Of a stretch of DNA of 64,000 nt, positions 1 to 10,979 are shown one piece after another (within the stretch, counting starts at the first letter, position 1; the number at the start of each line of letters is the position of its first letter). The position numbers were made by a program, and so were the translations under genes. The stretch covers positions 3,410,001-3,474,000 of the forward strand of contig NZ_QBDT01000001.1 in assembly GCF_004124325.1 (NCBI RefSeq). The letters run 5' to 3'. Under the pieces are notes generated by a model, which was not told the origin of the DNA, did not search any database, and saw only the letters and a list, made by a program, of their open reading frames with translations. The DNA is from Streptomyces sp. L2 (GTDB lineage: Bacteria > Actinomycetota > Actinomycetes > Streptomycetales > Streptomycetaceae).

Positions 1-672
1 CGCCTCGGACTTCGGTTCCGGCTCCGGCTCGGGGTCCGGCGCGGGCTCCCGCTCGAAGCGGGCCAGCGCCAGCAGTGCCCGCCGGAACAGCTCCGCCCCC
101 TCGGGGGAAAACACCCCCGGCGCCGACGGCGCCCCCTCGGCACCCTGTTCCGGTGCCTCGGTCGCCTCCGGTTCCGCGCTGCGGGCCGGCGGCAGCGCGA
201 GCGCGCCCGACGGCTCGCCCGCCTCGATCTCCAGCAGCCGGCGTCCCTCCAGGGCGCTGGCGCGCTCGGTCTCCGCCGTGGCGTACCGGCGCAGCAGGGA
301 CGCGTGCTCGTTGCGCAGCCCGGCCAGTTCGGCCCGCTTCGCGCGCAGCCGCTGCTCCAGCTTCACGCGCAGCTCGCGCGACTCCTCCAGGTCGGTCTCC
401 AGTTCGGCGACCCGTTCCTCGAAGCGCCACTCGTCGCTGGCACGCGCGCGCGTGAGGTCCGCGACCTGCTTGCCCGCGTGGGTGTCCCAGCGGCGCATGA
501 CGACCGCGCCGAGGACGGTCGTCGCCGCGGCGGCGGCGGCCAGCGCACGCAGCGCCGTGGCCTGCGAGAAGACCCACGGGCCCAGCGCGCAGACGACGGC
601 GACACCGGCGATCGCCGAGGGAGGCAACAGCCGGTGAAGAGGCGGGGAATGGCGGTGGCGTCCACGTGGCAT
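1..672 (-). CDS. Membrane-anchored coiled-coil protein, 3' end cut by the window edge
   Basis: The frame opens at ATG 672 and runs 224 codons to base 1 without a stop, so the C-terminus lies outside the window. Two hydrophobic stretches at about residues 20-35 and 38-58 should form membrane segments. They are followed by a charged heptad-rich helix (for example WRFEERVAELETDLEES, residues about 80-97) typical of a coiled coil, and then an acidic Pro/Glu-rich tail. There is no catalytic motif and I do not recognise a named family. It lies upstream-to-downstream next to the esterase gene on the same strand (start about 64 nt from that gene's stop), so it may be the second gene of a pair. A structural or envelope role is inference only. 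Confidence 0.75.
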   Translation of the reverse strand, partial: MPRGRHRHSPPLHRLLPPSAIAGVAVVCALGPWVFSQATALRALAAAAAATTVLGAVVMRRWDTHAGKQVADLTRARASDEWRFEERVAELETDLEESRELRVKLEQRLRAKRAELAGLRNEHASLLRRYATAETERASALEGRRLLEIEAGEPSGALALPPARSAEPEATEAPEQGAEGAPSAPGVFSPEGAELFRRALLALARFEREPAPDPEPEPEPKSEA

Positions 673-735
673 GGCCAGAAACTTACCGCGCGTAGGCGTT
701 TCGCGGACCCCCGCCCCGCAAAAACTCCCCGCGGC

Positions 736-1863
736 TCAGCGGTCGCTCAGCCGCCCGCTGATCCACTGCAGCGTCGCCGGGAGCTCGCGCCGCCAGGTGT
801 TGAAGTTGTGGCCGCCGCTGTCGAGGATGATCGACGAGATCCGGGTCAGGTGCGTGTCCTGCACGGCCTTGATGAACTTCAGCGTGTCCTTGTAGTTGTG
901 CTCGCCGACCTTGCTGCTGGTGACGAGCAGTGAGGTGTCCGGCGCGGGCTCGTGCTTGAGGAGCCACCACAGGCTGGCGCGGTTCTTCAGCAGCGCGTTC
1001 CCCTGGAACAGGTCACCCGTGGTCGGGTCGATCGGCGCGTGGTAGTACGGCGACAGGCCAGCCCCGGCGACGTACACCTTGGGGTGGTGCATGGCGAACT
1101 TCAGCGCGCAGTAGCCGCCCGTGGAGTCACCGATGATGCCCCAGCTCCCCGACTGCTTGCCGACCCGGTAGTGGGACTGCACCGCAGTTGGCAGGTCCTT
1201 GGCAAAAAACGTTTCCGTTTGCGGGCCGCCCGGGATGTCCACGCACTCGGTGTCCCTCGGCGGCGCGACGGTCGGCCGCAGCATCACCAGGATCATCGGC
1301 TGCATGCGCCCGTGCTTCGCCTCCTCCTGCGCCACGCGCGGGTACTGCAGCTTGGTCACCAGCGCCTTGGCCGTACCGGGGTAGCCCGTGAGGACGACCG
1401 CCGCGGGGAACGTGCGCTTGCGGTACTGCGGCTGGAAGTACTCCGGGGGGAGGTAGACGTACGCCTGCGAGTTGATGTGGCTCGTGGGGCCGGCGATCTC
1501 GACCTTCTGTATCTGGCCGACCGCCTGCGGCAGCGAGCCCTTCACTCCCGTCACCCGGGACGTGGAGTACACCTGGAGGGGGCCGCCGGTACCGCCGTTC
1601 GCCAGATGGTCGACCACGATGCCCTGGTCGGTCTCCTGACCGAACAGGTCGGCCCAGCTGGCGTAGAACCCGAAGCTCTGGTTGGCGAAGATGCCGAGCG
1701 AGGCGATCAACGCGAACTGCGTGGCCAGCAGCAGCCCGACGCGTCCGCTGACGTTCCGCCAGTTGCGGCGGGCCAGCCGTGGCCACAGCCACACCGTGGC
1801 GACGAACAGCAGCGCCGCGAACAAGATCGCCAGCACCAGCACTTTTTTGCTCGTGAGACCCAT
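736..1863 (-). CDS. Esterase D-family alpha/beta hydrolase with N-terminal membrane anchor
   Basis: 375 aa. ATG 1863 is chosen because it starts at a basic residue pair followed by a hydrophobic segment (residues 8-28) and has an AGGAAC site upstream; a longer in-frame extension is low-quality sequence reading into the divergent gene's leader. A second hydrophobic segment lies at about 42-62. The catalytic domain belongs to the PF00756 esterase type. The nucleophile elbow is GDSTGG (Ser247) and the catalytic His is in SGGHNFNTW (His352). Residues PAAVVLTGYPGT form the oxyanion-side strand. The protein is probably a cell-surface acyltransferase or esterase of the antigen-85/mycolyltransferase-like superfamily. 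The substrate cannot be told from sequence. It is divergent from the lipid aminoacyltransferase gene, with about 200 bp between them. Confidence 0.85.
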   Translation of the reverse strand: MGLTSKKVLVLAILFAALLFVATVWLWPRLARRNWRNVSGRVGLLLATQFALIASLGIFANQSFGFYASWADLFGQETDQGIVVDHLANGGTGGPLQVYSTSRVTGVKGSLPQAVGQIQKVEIAGPTSHINSQAYVYLPPEYFQPQYRKRTFPAAVVLTGYPGTAKALVTKLQYPRVAQEEAKHGRMQPMILVMLRPTVAPPRDTECVDIPGGPQTETFFAKDLPTAVQSHYRVGKQSGSWGIIGDSTGGYCALKFAMHHPKVYVAGAGLSPYYHAPIDPTTGDLFQGNALLKNRASLWWLLKHEPAPDTSLLVTSSKVGEHNYKDTLKFIKAVQDTHLTRISSIILDSGGHNFNTWRRELPATLQWISGRLSDR

Positions 1864-2065
1864 GGGGGGTTCCTGCCTGCGCTTTCCGACCGTGGCGCGC
1901 CCACACATCTTTGGCTGAGCTTGCCCGGTGCTTTCCTTGGCCTTTGACCCGACTTTCCGGCGGGGAGTGAACCTCTCTCCCCGAGACACCGTCCTAGAGG
2001 GCGCAATGTCGCCGGATGCCCGATCGGGCCCGGGTTCAAGGTCTCTCGCAGAACTACGGGATGCG

Positions 2066-3904
2066 ATGTCTGTCAGGATAGATGGGGAAATGTCAGGCGG
2101 GGTTCCGAGCCGATCAGGCCGGGCGCGGCGCATACTGCGCGGTCCGCGTCCCGAGGCCGTCCCCGTTCTCGTCAGCAGGGCCTGCACCCTCGTCGGCGTC
2201 CTGGACATCGCCGCGGGTGTGTTCCCGCGCTTCCGTCACAGCCGTATGCACGCCCTGGCGGAAGTGCTGCCGGGCTCCTTCGGCCCCTTCGCCGCGGCCC
2301 TGTCGCTCAGCGCCGGCGTGCTGCTGCTGCTCCTCGCCCACGGCCTCAAACGGCGCAAGCGCCGGGCCTGGCGCGCCGCGGTCGCCCTGCTCCCGGCGGG
2401 CGCGGTCGCCGAGTTCGTGTACCGGCACTCGATCGTCGGAGCGCTCATCTCGGTGGCCCTGCTGTTCCCGCTGCTGCGCCACCGCGACGAGTTCACGGCC
2501 CTGCCCGATCCGCGCAGCCGGTGGCGCGCGCTCGCCAACTTCGTCCTCATGGGCGCCGGTTCCCTCGCACTCGGCCTGGTCATCGTCAGCGTCCACCCGA
2601 ACCTCATGGTCGGCGACCCGAGCCTGGCCGATCGGCTGACACACGTCGTCTACGGCCTGTTCGGCTTCGAGGGACCCGTCGACTACAAGGGCAACACCTC
2701 CTGGACGGTCGCCTTCTCCCTCGGCGCCCTCGGCTGGCTCACCGCGGTCACCACGATCTACCTCGCCTTCCGCCCCGAACACCCGGCCGCCCGCCTCACC
2801 GAGGAGGACGAGTCCCGGCTGCGCGCCCTGCTCGCCAAGCACGGCCGCCGCGACTCCCTCGGCCACTTCGCGCTGCGCCGCGACAAGGCCGTCGTCTTCT
2901 CGCCCAGCGGAAAGGCCGCCGTCACCTACCGCGTCGTCTCCGGCGTGATGCTCGCCAGCGGGGACCCGATCGGCGACGTCGAGGCGTGGCCGGGCGCCAT
3001 CGAACGCTTCATGGACGAGGCCAAGGCCCACTCCTGGACGCCCGCCGTCATGGGCTGCTCCGAGACCGGCGGCGAGGTCTGGACCCGCGAGACCGGCCTG
3101 GACGCCCTCGAACTGGGCGACGAGGCGGTGGTCGACGTGGCGGATTTCTCACTCGCCGGACGCGCGATGCGCAACGTACGCCAGATGGTCAAGCGCATCG
3201 AGCGAGCCGGCTACGAAACCCGGGTACGGCGCATCCGTGACCTCGGCGAGGCCGAGCTGGAGCGGGTCCGCCTGGCCGCCGAGGACTGGCGCGGCACCGA
3301 CACCGAGCGCGGCTTCTCCATGGCGCTCGGCCGGATCGGCGACGCCGCCGACGGCGACTGCCTCATCGCCACCGCGCACAAGCAGGACGACGAGCCCGGC
3401 GAGTACGGCGACCTCAAGGCCATCCTGCACTTCGTCCCCTGGGGCGAGGACGGGGTCTCCCTGGACCTCATGCGCCGCGACCGCAGCGCCGACCCCGGCA
3501 TGAACGAACTGCTGATCGTCGCCGCGCTGCAGGCCGCGCCCAAGTTCGGCATCAGCCGGGTCTCGCTGAACTTCGCGATGTTCCGCTCCGCCCTCGCGCG
3601 CGGGGAGAAGATCGGCGCCGGACCGGTGCTGCGCGCCTGGCGCGGACTGCTGGTGTTCCTCTCCCGCTGGTTCCAGATCGAGTCGCTGTACAAGTTCAAC
3701 GCCAAGTTCCAGCCCCGCTGGGAACCCCGCTTCGTCGTCTACCGCGCCTCCGCCGACCTGCCCCGCATCGGCTTCGCCGCCATGCAGGCGGAGGGCTTCG
3801 TCACCCTCGCCCTGCCCCTGCCCCGCTTCCTGCGCCGCCGCCGGGCCGCCGCGGAACGCACCTGCACCCACGCGGTGGCGGAACGGGACGTCCGCGCGGC
3901 CTGA
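2066..3904 (+). CDS. Phosphatidylglycerol lysyltransferase-type membrane protein (DUF2156)
   Basis: 613 aa from ATG 2066; ATG 2090 is an equally possible start and no strong ribosome site separates them. Residues about 45-235 hold five or six membrane helices. Residues about 247-590 form the soluble GNAT-fold LPG synthase C-terminal domain, recognised by SGVMLASGDPIGD and a C-terminal SLYKFNAKFQPRWEPR block. Family members transfer an aminoacyl group from tRNA to phosphatidylglycerol, lowering envelope charge and giving resistance to cationic peptides. Unlike mycobacterial LysX, no lysyl-tRNA synthetase domain is fused. The amino acid used (Lys, Ala or other) cannot be predicted. The next gene on this strand, folP, is about 200 bp away and likely has its own promoter. 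Confidence 0.88.
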   Translation: MSVRIDGEMSGGVPSRSGRARRILRGPRPEAVPVLVSRACTLVGVLDIAAGVFPRFRHSRMHALAEVLPGSFGPFAAALSLSAGVLLLLLAHGLKRRKRRAWRAAVALLPAGAVAEFVYRHSIVGALISVALLFPLLRHRDEFTALPDPRSRWRALANFVLMGAGSLALGLVIVSVHPNLMVGDPSLADRLTHVVYGLFGFEGPVDYKGNTSWTVAFSLGALGWLTAVTTIYLAFRPEHPAARLTEEDESRLRALLAKHGRRDSLGHFALRRDKAVVFSPSGKAAVTYRVVSGVMLASGDPIGDVEAWPGAIERFMDEAKAHSWTPAVMGCSETGGEVWTRETGLDALELGDEAVVDVADFSLAGRAMRNVRQMVKRIERAGYETRVRRIRDLGEAELERVRLAAEDWRGTDTERGFSMALGRIGDAADGDCLIATAHKQDDEPGEYGDLKAILHFVPWGEDGVSLDLMRRDRSADPGMNELLIVAALQAAPKFGISRVSLNFAMFRSALARGEKIGAGPVLRAWRGLLVFLSRWFQIESLYKFNAKFQPRWEPRFVVYRASADLPRIGFAAMQAEGFVTLALPLPRFLRRRRAAAERTCTHAVAERDVRAA

Positions 3905-3940
3905 CGGGAAACAGGACGCCCGCGCGGGCTGAGCGGGACG

Positions 3941-3963
3941 GGTCCGTCCGCGCGGGGCGGACC
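3941..3963 (+). terminator. GC-rich hairpin after the lysyltransferase gene
   Basis: GGTCCG at 3941-3946 pairs with CGGACC at 3958-3963, about 37 bp past the stop codon. There is no T-tract, as is common for Streptomyces terminators. Other short GC inverted repeats surround it, so the exact termination point is uncertain. Confidence 0.4.
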
Positions 3964-4089
3964 GAACAGCACGTCCGCACGGCCCGCACGCGCGCGGGCC
4001 GCCGAGAACGGGTCCGGGCGGCAGCCCCTCCCCCTCCAGCCGGGGGCCGCCGCCCGGGCCGCACCATGTACGGGCAGTTCCGGCCACCT

Positions 4090-4114
4090 CCAGGGGCCTA
4101 CGCTGAACGTATGA
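4090..4114 (+). promoter_or_regulatory. Probable leaderless -10 box of folP
   Basis: TACGCT lies at 4099-4104 with only six bases to the folP ATG at 4111, and no Shine-Dalgarno sequence precedes the ATG. That arrangement fits a leaderless mRNA starting at or near the A of ATG. The -35 region is not convincing. Confidence 0.45.
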
Positions 4115-5025
4115 ACAACCACAGCGGGCGCGGCCGAGTGGCGGGCCTTCCGGCATGGGACCGGTGCGCGGTCATGGGGGTCGTCAACGTGACCCCCGAC
4201 TCCTTCTCCGACGGCGGCCGCTGGTTCGACACCACCACCGCCGTCAAACACGGCCTCGACCTCGTCGCCGAGGGCGCCGACCTGGTCGACGTCGGCGGCG
4301 AGTCCACCCGCCCCGGCGCCACCCGCGTCGACGAGTCCGAGGAACTCAGGCGCGTCGTCCCCGTCGTCCGCGGCCTCGCCGCCGAAGGCGTCGTCGTCTC
4401 CGTCGACACCATGCGGGCCTCCGTCGCCGAACAGTCCCTCGCGGCCGGCGCCGCCCTCGTCAACGACGTCAGCGGGGGCCTCGCCGACCCCGCGATGATC
4501 CCCGTCGTCGCCGCCGCGGGCGCCCCCTTCGTCGTCATGCACTGGCGCGGCTTCCTCCACGGCGACAAGGTCCACGGCGTCTACGACGACGTCGTCACCG
4601 AAGTCCTCGGCGAACTCCACGCGCGCGTGGACGCCGTCCTCGCCGGCGGCATAGCCCCGGACCGAATAGTCGTCGACCCCGGACTCGGCTTCTCCAAGGA
4701 GGCCGGACACGACCTCACCCTCCTCGCCCACCTCGACCGCCTGCGCGCCCTCGGCCACCCCCTGCTCGTCGCCGCCTCCCGCAAACGGTTCCTCGGCCGC
4801 GTCCTCGCCGGCCCCGAGGGCGCGCCGCCGCCCGCCCGCGAACGCGACGCCGCCACCGCCGCCGTCTCCGCCCTCGCCGCCCAGGCCGGCGCCTGGGCCG
4901 TCCGCGTCCACGAGGTACGCGCCACCGCGGACGCGGTTCGCGTCGCCCGCGCCGTGGAAGGGGCACGTACGACACCCGACGCGCCCGGCACCGACCACGG
5001 GCGCGGGGCGGAAGGAGCCCGGTGA
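4111..5025 (+). CDS. folP: Dihydropteroate synthase
   Basis: 304 aa, normal length for the family. It condenses 4-aminobenzoate with 6-hydroxymethyl-dihydropterin pyrophosphate in folate synthesis. Signature 1 VNVTPDSFSDGG is at residues 25-36 and signature 2 GGESTRPG at 62-69. The pterin and pyrophosphate-binding SRKRF loop is near residue 222. The start is the ATG in MNNHSGRG, preceded by a leaderless-type promoter. The last 20 residues are an Ala/Gly-rich extension. The stop overlaps the GTG of the next gene (GTGA), so the NTF2-like protein is translationally coupled. It heads the folate block with folB, folK and, across the strand, folE. Confidence 0.96.
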   Translation: MNNHSGRGRVAGLPAWDRCAVMGVVNVTPDSFSDGGRWFDTTTAVKHGLDLVAEGADLVDVGGESTRPGATRVDESEELRRVVPVVRGLAAEGVVVSVDTMRASVAEQSLAAGAALVNDVSGGLADPAMIPVVAAAGAPFVVMHWRGFLHGDKVHGVYDDVVTEVLGELHARVDAVLAGGIAPDRIVVDPGLGFSKEAGHDLTLLAHLDRLRALGHPLLVAASRKRFLGRVLAGPEGAPPPARERDAATAAVSALAAQAGAWAVRVHEVRATADAVRVARAVEGARTTPDAPGTDHGRGAEGAR

Positions 5026-5573
5026 GCGCACCCCACACCGACGTCGAGAACGTCGAGGCCGCCAACACCGCCTTCTACGAGGCGATGGAACGCGGCGACT
5101 TCGAGGAACTGTCCTCGCTCTGGCTCACGCCCGGCGACCTCGGCGTCGACGAGACCTACCACGACCCCGCCGGCACCGGCGTGATCTCCTGCGTGCACCC
5201 CGGCTGGCCGGCGCTCACCGGCCGCGGCGAGGTCCTCAGGTCGTACGCGCTGATCATGGCCAACACCGACTACATCCAGTTCTTCCTGACCGACGTGCAC
5301 GTCTCCGTGACCGGCGACACCGCCGTCGTGACCTGCACCGAGAACATCCTCAGCGGCGGCCCCGCCCCCGCCGAGGGCGCCGAGCTGGGCCCCCTACTCG
5401 GCCAGCTCGTCGTCGCCACGAACGTGTTCCGGCGCACCCCGCTCGGCTGGAAGATCTGGTCCCACCACGCCTCCCCCGTGCTCGCCGAGACCGGTGAGGA
5501 CGACGACGGCGAGGACGGCGACGACGGGAACGGAGGAAGCGGCGGGAACCCGGACGACGAGACCCTCGCCTGA
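5022..5573 (+). CDS. NTF2/SnoaL-fold protein coupled to folP
   Basis: 183 aa, GTG start overlapping the folP stop, with GGAAGGAG as ribosome site. Residues about 10-145 have the SnoaL_3-like cone-shaped fold pattern: an amphipathic helix with NTAFYEAMERGDFEEL, then alternating strands with VVTCTENILSGG and a closing WKIWSHHASPV strand. The C-terminal 25 residues are extremely acidic (EDDDGEDGDDGNGG). Family members can be small isomerases, cyclases or binding proteins. Conserved linkage to folP in Streptomyces suggests a role near pterin or folate metabolism, but no reaction can be assigned. Confidence 0.82.
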   Translation: MSAPHTDVENVEAANTAFYEAMERGDFEELSSLWLTPGDLGVDETYHDPAGTGVISCVHPGWPALTGRGEVLRSYALIMANTDYIQFFLTDVHVSVTGDTAVVTCTENILSGGPAPAEGAELGPLLGQLVVATNVFRRTPLGWKIWSHHASPVLAETGEDDDGEDGDDGNGGSGGNPDDETLA

Positions 5574-5791
5574 GCCCGCGCCGCACCGGATGCCACCCCC
5601 GGCCCCGGCCCCCGGCCCCCGCACGGACCAAGAAGTGGTTGGGATCACGGCCCCCGGGGTAGGTGCGGCTACCAACCCCTGACGCGACGGGGTCCCGCGG
5701 GGCAAACACCGGATGAACCCTCGTCGAGCGGACCCGTCCCCACGCCCCCGCGCCCCGGCCGTGTCAGTGCCCGCAGGTAGATTCGTCTTCA

Positions 5792-5827
5792 GGCCGGTGC
5801 ACCGCCCGCACGCGGTGCGCACCGGCC
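5792..5827 (+). promoter_or_regulatory. Leader hairpin just upstream of folB
   Basis: The arm GGCCGGTGCACCGC (5792-5805) pairs with GCGGTGCGCACCGGCC (5812-5827) with one 2-nt bulge. It sits between a possible promoter region (GTAGATTCG near 5778-5786) and the AGGAG site of folB. It could be a 5' UTR regulatory stem or a terminator for the upstream transcription unit. Confidence 0.5.
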
Positions 5828-5855
5828 CTTCCCGACGATTGCAGGAGTGATTCGC

Positions 5856-6215
5856 GTGGATCGTGTCGCGCTGCGCGGCCTGAAGGCCCGAGGTCACCAC
5901 GGTGTGTTCCCCAAGGAACGCGAGGAGGGCCAGACCTTCATCGTGGACCTCGTCCTCGGCCTGGACACCCGCCCGGCCGCCGCCGACGACGACCTGACGA
6001 AGACCGCGCACTACGGGATCGTCGCCGAAGAGGTCGTGGCCGCGGTCGAGGGCGAGCCGGTGAACCTCATCGAGACGCTCGCCGAGCGCATCGCCCAGGT
6101 CTGCCTGAAGCACGAGGGGGTCCAGGAGGTCGAGGTCTGCGTCCACAAGCCCGACGCGCCGATCACCGTCCCCTTCGACGACGTCACCGTCACGATCACC
6201 CGGAGCCGAGTATGA
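5856..6215 (+). CDS. folB: Dihydroneopterin aldolase
   Basis: 119 aa, the usual family length. It cleaves 7,8-dihydroneopterin to 6-hydroxymethyl-dihydropterin and glycolaldehyde. The N-terminal LRGLKARGHHGVFPKERE block holds the substrate-site residues, with Glu of the ERE segment expected to contact the pterin. A C-terminal VCVHKPDAPI segment carries the catalytic Lys. GTG 5856 is preferred over GTG 5847 because AGGAG at 5842-5846 is nine bases from the former and abuts the latter. folK starts four bases before the stop (ATGA), so the two are translationally coupled. Confidence 0.95.
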   Translation: MDRVALRGLKARGHHGVFPKEREEGQTFIVDLVLGLDTRPAAADDDLTKTAHYGIVAEEVVAAVEGEPVNLIETLAERIAQVCLKHEGVQEVEVCVHKPDAPITVPFDDVTVTITRSRV

Positions 6216-6823
6216 CCCGACCGTTCACCTGGGGTCAGAGCGACCCGACCGTCCAGCCGGTGCCCGCCTCCGTCGTCGAACAGGTCGACGCCGCCGACAG
6301 CACCCTCAGCAACCCCAAACGCGCCGTGATCTCCCTCGGCTCCAACCTGGGCAACCGCCTGGAGACCCTCCAGGGGGCCGTCGACGCCCTGGAGGACACC
6401 CCCGGCGTCCGCGTGAAGGCCGTCTCCCCGGTCTACGAGACCGAGCCCTGGGGCGTCGAGCCCGGCAGCCAGCCCTCCTACTTCAACGCCGTCGTCGTCC
6501 TCAAGACCACCCTGCCGCCCTCCTCCCTGCTGGAGCGCGCCCACGCCGTGGAGGAGGCCTTCAACCGCGTCCGCGACGAACGCTGGGGTCCGCGCACCCT
6601 CGACGTCGACATCGTCTCCTACGCCGAGATCACCTCCGACGACCCCCGGCTCACCCTCCCCCACCCCCGCGCCCACGAGCGGGCCTTCGTGCTGGCGCCC
6701 TGGTACGACGTGGACCCCCAGGCCCAGCTCCCCGGCCGCGGCCCGGTGGCCGACCTGCTGTCCGTGATCACCCGCGACGGCGTCGAGGCCCGCGGCGACC
6801 TGGAACTCCGACTGCCCGAGTAG
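6212..6823 (+). CDS. folK: 2-amino-4-hydroxy-6-hydroxymethyldihydropteridine pyrophosphokinase
   Basis: 203 aa. It transfers pyrophosphate from ATP to 6-hydroxymethyl-dihydropterin, giving the FolP substrate. ISLGSNLGNR (about residues 42-51) begins the catalytic domain, and the HPPK signature GPRTLDVDIV (near 124-133) carries the two metal-binding Asp residues. The 35-40 residue N-terminal extension before the fold is longer than in E. coli but usual in actinobacteria. It overlaps folB by ATGA. Confidence 0.95.
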   Translation: MTRPFTWGQSDPTVQPVPASVVEQVDAADSTLSNPKRAVISLGSNLGNRLETLQGAVDALEDTPGVRVKAVSPVYETEPWGVEPGSQPSYFNAVVVLKTTLPPSSLLERAHAVEEAFNRVRDERWGPRTLDVDIVSYAEITSDDPRLTLPHPRAHERAFVLAPWYDVDPQAQLPGRGPVADLLSVITRDGVEARGDLELRLPE

Positions 6824-6881
6824 TCGTTAAGGTCGAGACGGACGACCGCAGGGGCCGCGCCGGGGGAGCTGAAGGGACACC

Positions 6882-7370
6882 GTGAAAGAGCTGCGCATCA
6901 GGGTGCTGGTCGGCGTGTTCGTCGTGGCGGGAGTCCTGTCCTGGGCGGCCGCCCGCCTGTGGAACGCGGTCGGCACCCTCCCCAGCGTCCCGCTGGCCGC
7001 CCCCATCGTCCTCGCCCTGATCGCGGTGGTCCTGCTGGCCACGGCACTCTCGCTGCGCGCCCGCCTCAAGGCCCAGCGCGAGCGCCGCCCCGGGGCCAAG
7101 GGCGTCGACCTCCTGATGGCCGCCCGCGCCGTCGTCTTCGGTCAGGCGAGCGCCCTGGTCGCCGCCCTCGTCGCCGGCATGTACGGCGGCACGGGGGTCT
7201 TCCTCCTGGAACTCCTCGACATCCCCGCCCGCGTCGACCAGGCCATCTACGCCGGCCTCTCGGTCGCGGCCGGCATCGGCGTCATAGCGGCAGCCCTGTT
7301 CCTGGAACGCGTCTGCAAACTCCCCGAGGACGACGACCAACACCCCCAGGGCGCAGAACCAGCCTCCTGA
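6882..7370 (+). CDS. DUF3180 four-helix membrane protein
   Basis: 162 aa from GTG 6882 with AAGGGA upstream. Four hydrophobic helices lie at about residues 6-24, 32-54, 80-104 and 118-140, the second followed by an Arg/Lys-rich loop (RLKAQRERRPGAKG). Actinobacterial DUF3180 proteins regularly sit next to folK and ftsH. Function is unknown. It is the last gene of the rightward fol operon and converges on folE. Confidence 0.85.
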   Translation: MKELRIRVLVGVFVVAGVLSWAAARLWNAVGTLPSVPLAAPIVLALIAVVLLATALSLRARLKAQRERRPGAKGVDLLMAARAVVFGQASALVAALVAGMYGGTGVFLLELLDIPARVDQAIYAGLSVAAGIGVIAAALFLERVCKLPEDDDQHPQGAEPAS

Positions 7371-7389
7371 ACCGCGGCTCAGCCGCCGG

Positions 7390-7995
7390 TCAGCGGGCCA
7401 TGATGAGGCTCATCGCCTCGTTGCGGGTGGCAGCGTCCCGCAGCTGGCCGCGCACCGCCGAGGTGAGGGTCTTCGCACCCGGCTTGCGGATGCCCCGCAT
7501 CGACATGCACATGTGCTCGCACTCGATGACGACGATCACGCCCCGCGGGTCGAGTATCTCCATCAGGGAGTCCGCGATCTGCGTGGTGAGACGTTCCTGC
7601 ACCTGCGGGCGGCGGGCGTAGACGTCGACCAGGCGCGCCAGCTTGGACAACCCGGTGATCTTCCCGGACTCGGACGGGATGTACCCGACGTGCGCGACGC
7701 CCCTGAACGGCACGAGATGATGTTCACAGGTGCTATACACCTCGATGTCCTTCACGAGCACCATCTCGTCATGGCCCAGGTCGAACGTCGTCGTCAGGAC
7801 GTCCTCGGGCTTCTGCCACAGGCCGGCGAAGATCTCCTTGTACGCCCGCGCCACCCGTGCCGGGGTCTCCAGGAGGCCCTCGCGGTCCGGGTTTTCGCCG
7901 ACCGCGATCAGGAGTTCGCGTACGGCGTTCTCGGCGCGCTTCTCGTCGAACTCGCCGATGGGGCCCTCGCCGTCCAGCGTCACGGGGTCGGTCAT
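7390..7995 (-). CDS. folE: GTP cyclohydrolase I
   Basis: 201 aa. It makes 7,8-dihydroneopterin triphosphate from GTP, the first step of folate synthesis, so the window holds folE, folB, folK and folP together. Zinc and active-site residues are visible in [10 protein letters not shown] and in [14 protein letters not shown] 7995 has a CGAGGAACC ribosome site; a longer upstream reading is not protein-like. It runs opposite to the other fol genes and follows ftsH on the minus strand, but a strong terminator separates them. Confidence 0.96.
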   Translation of the reverse strand: MTDPVTLDGEGPIGEFDEKRAENAVRELLIAVGENPDREGLLETPARVARAYKEIFAGLWQKPEDVLTTTFDLGHDEMVLVKDIEVYSTCEHHLVPFRGVAHVGYIPSESGKITGLSKLARLVDVYARRPQVQERLTTQIADSLMEILDPRGVIVVIECEHMCMSMRGIRKPGAKTLTSAVRGQLRDAATRNEAMSLIMAR

Positions 7996-8047
7996 CTGGT
8001 TCCTCGTTCCTGTGCCTGTCTCGTTCACGGGCGTGCGGGCATGCTGA

Positions 8048-8089
8048 AATGCCGCGCCCCCCAGGCTAGAACCTGGGGGGCGCGGCATT
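8048..8089 (-). terminator. Strong intrinsic hairpin between ftsH and folE
   Basis: A perfect 18-bp stem (8048-8065 with 8072-8089) with a 6-nt loop starts 13 bp after the ftsH stop. Each arm carries six consecutive C or G. It should end ftsH transcription and insulate folE. Confidence 0.9.
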
Positions 8090-8102
8090 CATTCCGGTCC
8101 GG

Positions 8103-10142
<2,040 letters not shown>

Positions 10143-10373
10143 CCATACGGAGCGGTGTCGCCCCGTCCCTCCTGCCATAGTGAGTTTGATAAGACAGTTC
10201 TTCTGACGGTACCCCAGCAATGTTGCCCGAAGCCGCACGAAGCCGCTTCGACGGCTGGGAATCCCGTCTCTGCATGCTCCAACGCGGTGGAACCCGCTGG
10301 GGTTCCCGATCGTCCTACCGGTCTTGGGCCGACTGGCTCAGCGGTTCAGCCGCCCGTGGCCCGGTGCACGGGT

Positions 10374-10934
10374 TCAGCCGCCGTAGACGTGGGGCGCGAG
10401 CGTACCGACGAACGGGAGGTTGCGGTACTTCTCGGCGTAGTCGAGGCCGTAGCCGACGACGAACTCGTTCGGGATGTCGAAGCCGACCCACTCCACCTCG
10501 ATGGCGACCTTGGCGGCGTCCGGCTTGCGCAGGAGCGTGCACACCTTGAGGGAGGCGGGCTCGCGGGAGCCGAGGTTGTTGATCAGCCAGGAGAGGGTCA
10601 GGCCGGAGTCGATGATGTCCTCGACGATCAGGACGTGCCGGCCCTTGATGTCGGTGTCGAGGTCCTTGAGGATCCGGACGACACCGGAGGACTGGGTGCC
10701 CGCGCCGTAGGAGGACACGGCCATCCAGTCCATGGTGACGGGGGTGGACAGGGCCCGGGCCAGGTCGGCCATGACCATGACGGCGCCCTTGAGCACGCCG
10801 ACGATGAGCAGGTCCTTGCCCGCGTACTCCGCGTCGATCTTCGCGGCCAGCTCGGCCAGCTTCGCGTCGATCTCTTCTTTGGTGATGAGTACCTGCTGGA
10901 GGTCGGCACCCATGTCGTTCGCGTCCACCCGCAT
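10374..10934 (-). CDS. hpt: Hypoxanthine phosphoribosyltransferase
   Basis: 186 aa. It salvages hypoxanthine and guanine to IMP and GMP with PRPP. The PRPP loop [15 protein letters not shown] is clear, as is the N-terminal [16 protein letters not shown]. The start at ATG 10934 (MRVDANDMG) follows the family; ATG 10913 is an alternative. It follows tilS on the same strand, 45 bp away. The tilS-hpt-ftsH order is widely conserved in Gram-positive bacteria, so the genes are probably co-transcribed at least in part. Confidence 0.94.
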   Translation of the reverse strand: MRVDANDMGADLQQVLITKEEIDAKLAELAAKIDAEYAGKDLLIVGVLKGAVMVMADLARALSTPVTMDWMAVSSYGAGTQSSGVVRILKDLDTDIKGRHVLIVEDIIDSGLTLSWLINNLGSREPASLKVCTLLRKPDAAKVAIEVEWVGFDIPNEFVVGYGLDYAEKYRNLPFVGTLAPHVYGG

Positions 10935-10979
10935 CACTTTCGGTCGTCCACCGGCTGCCCCGGCCACGGGGGCCGGGAT

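Noticed and set aside
4066..4110. Upstream start for folP adding 15 residues
   Set aside because: The extension covers the -10 box and has no ribosome site; the family starts near MNNHSGRG.
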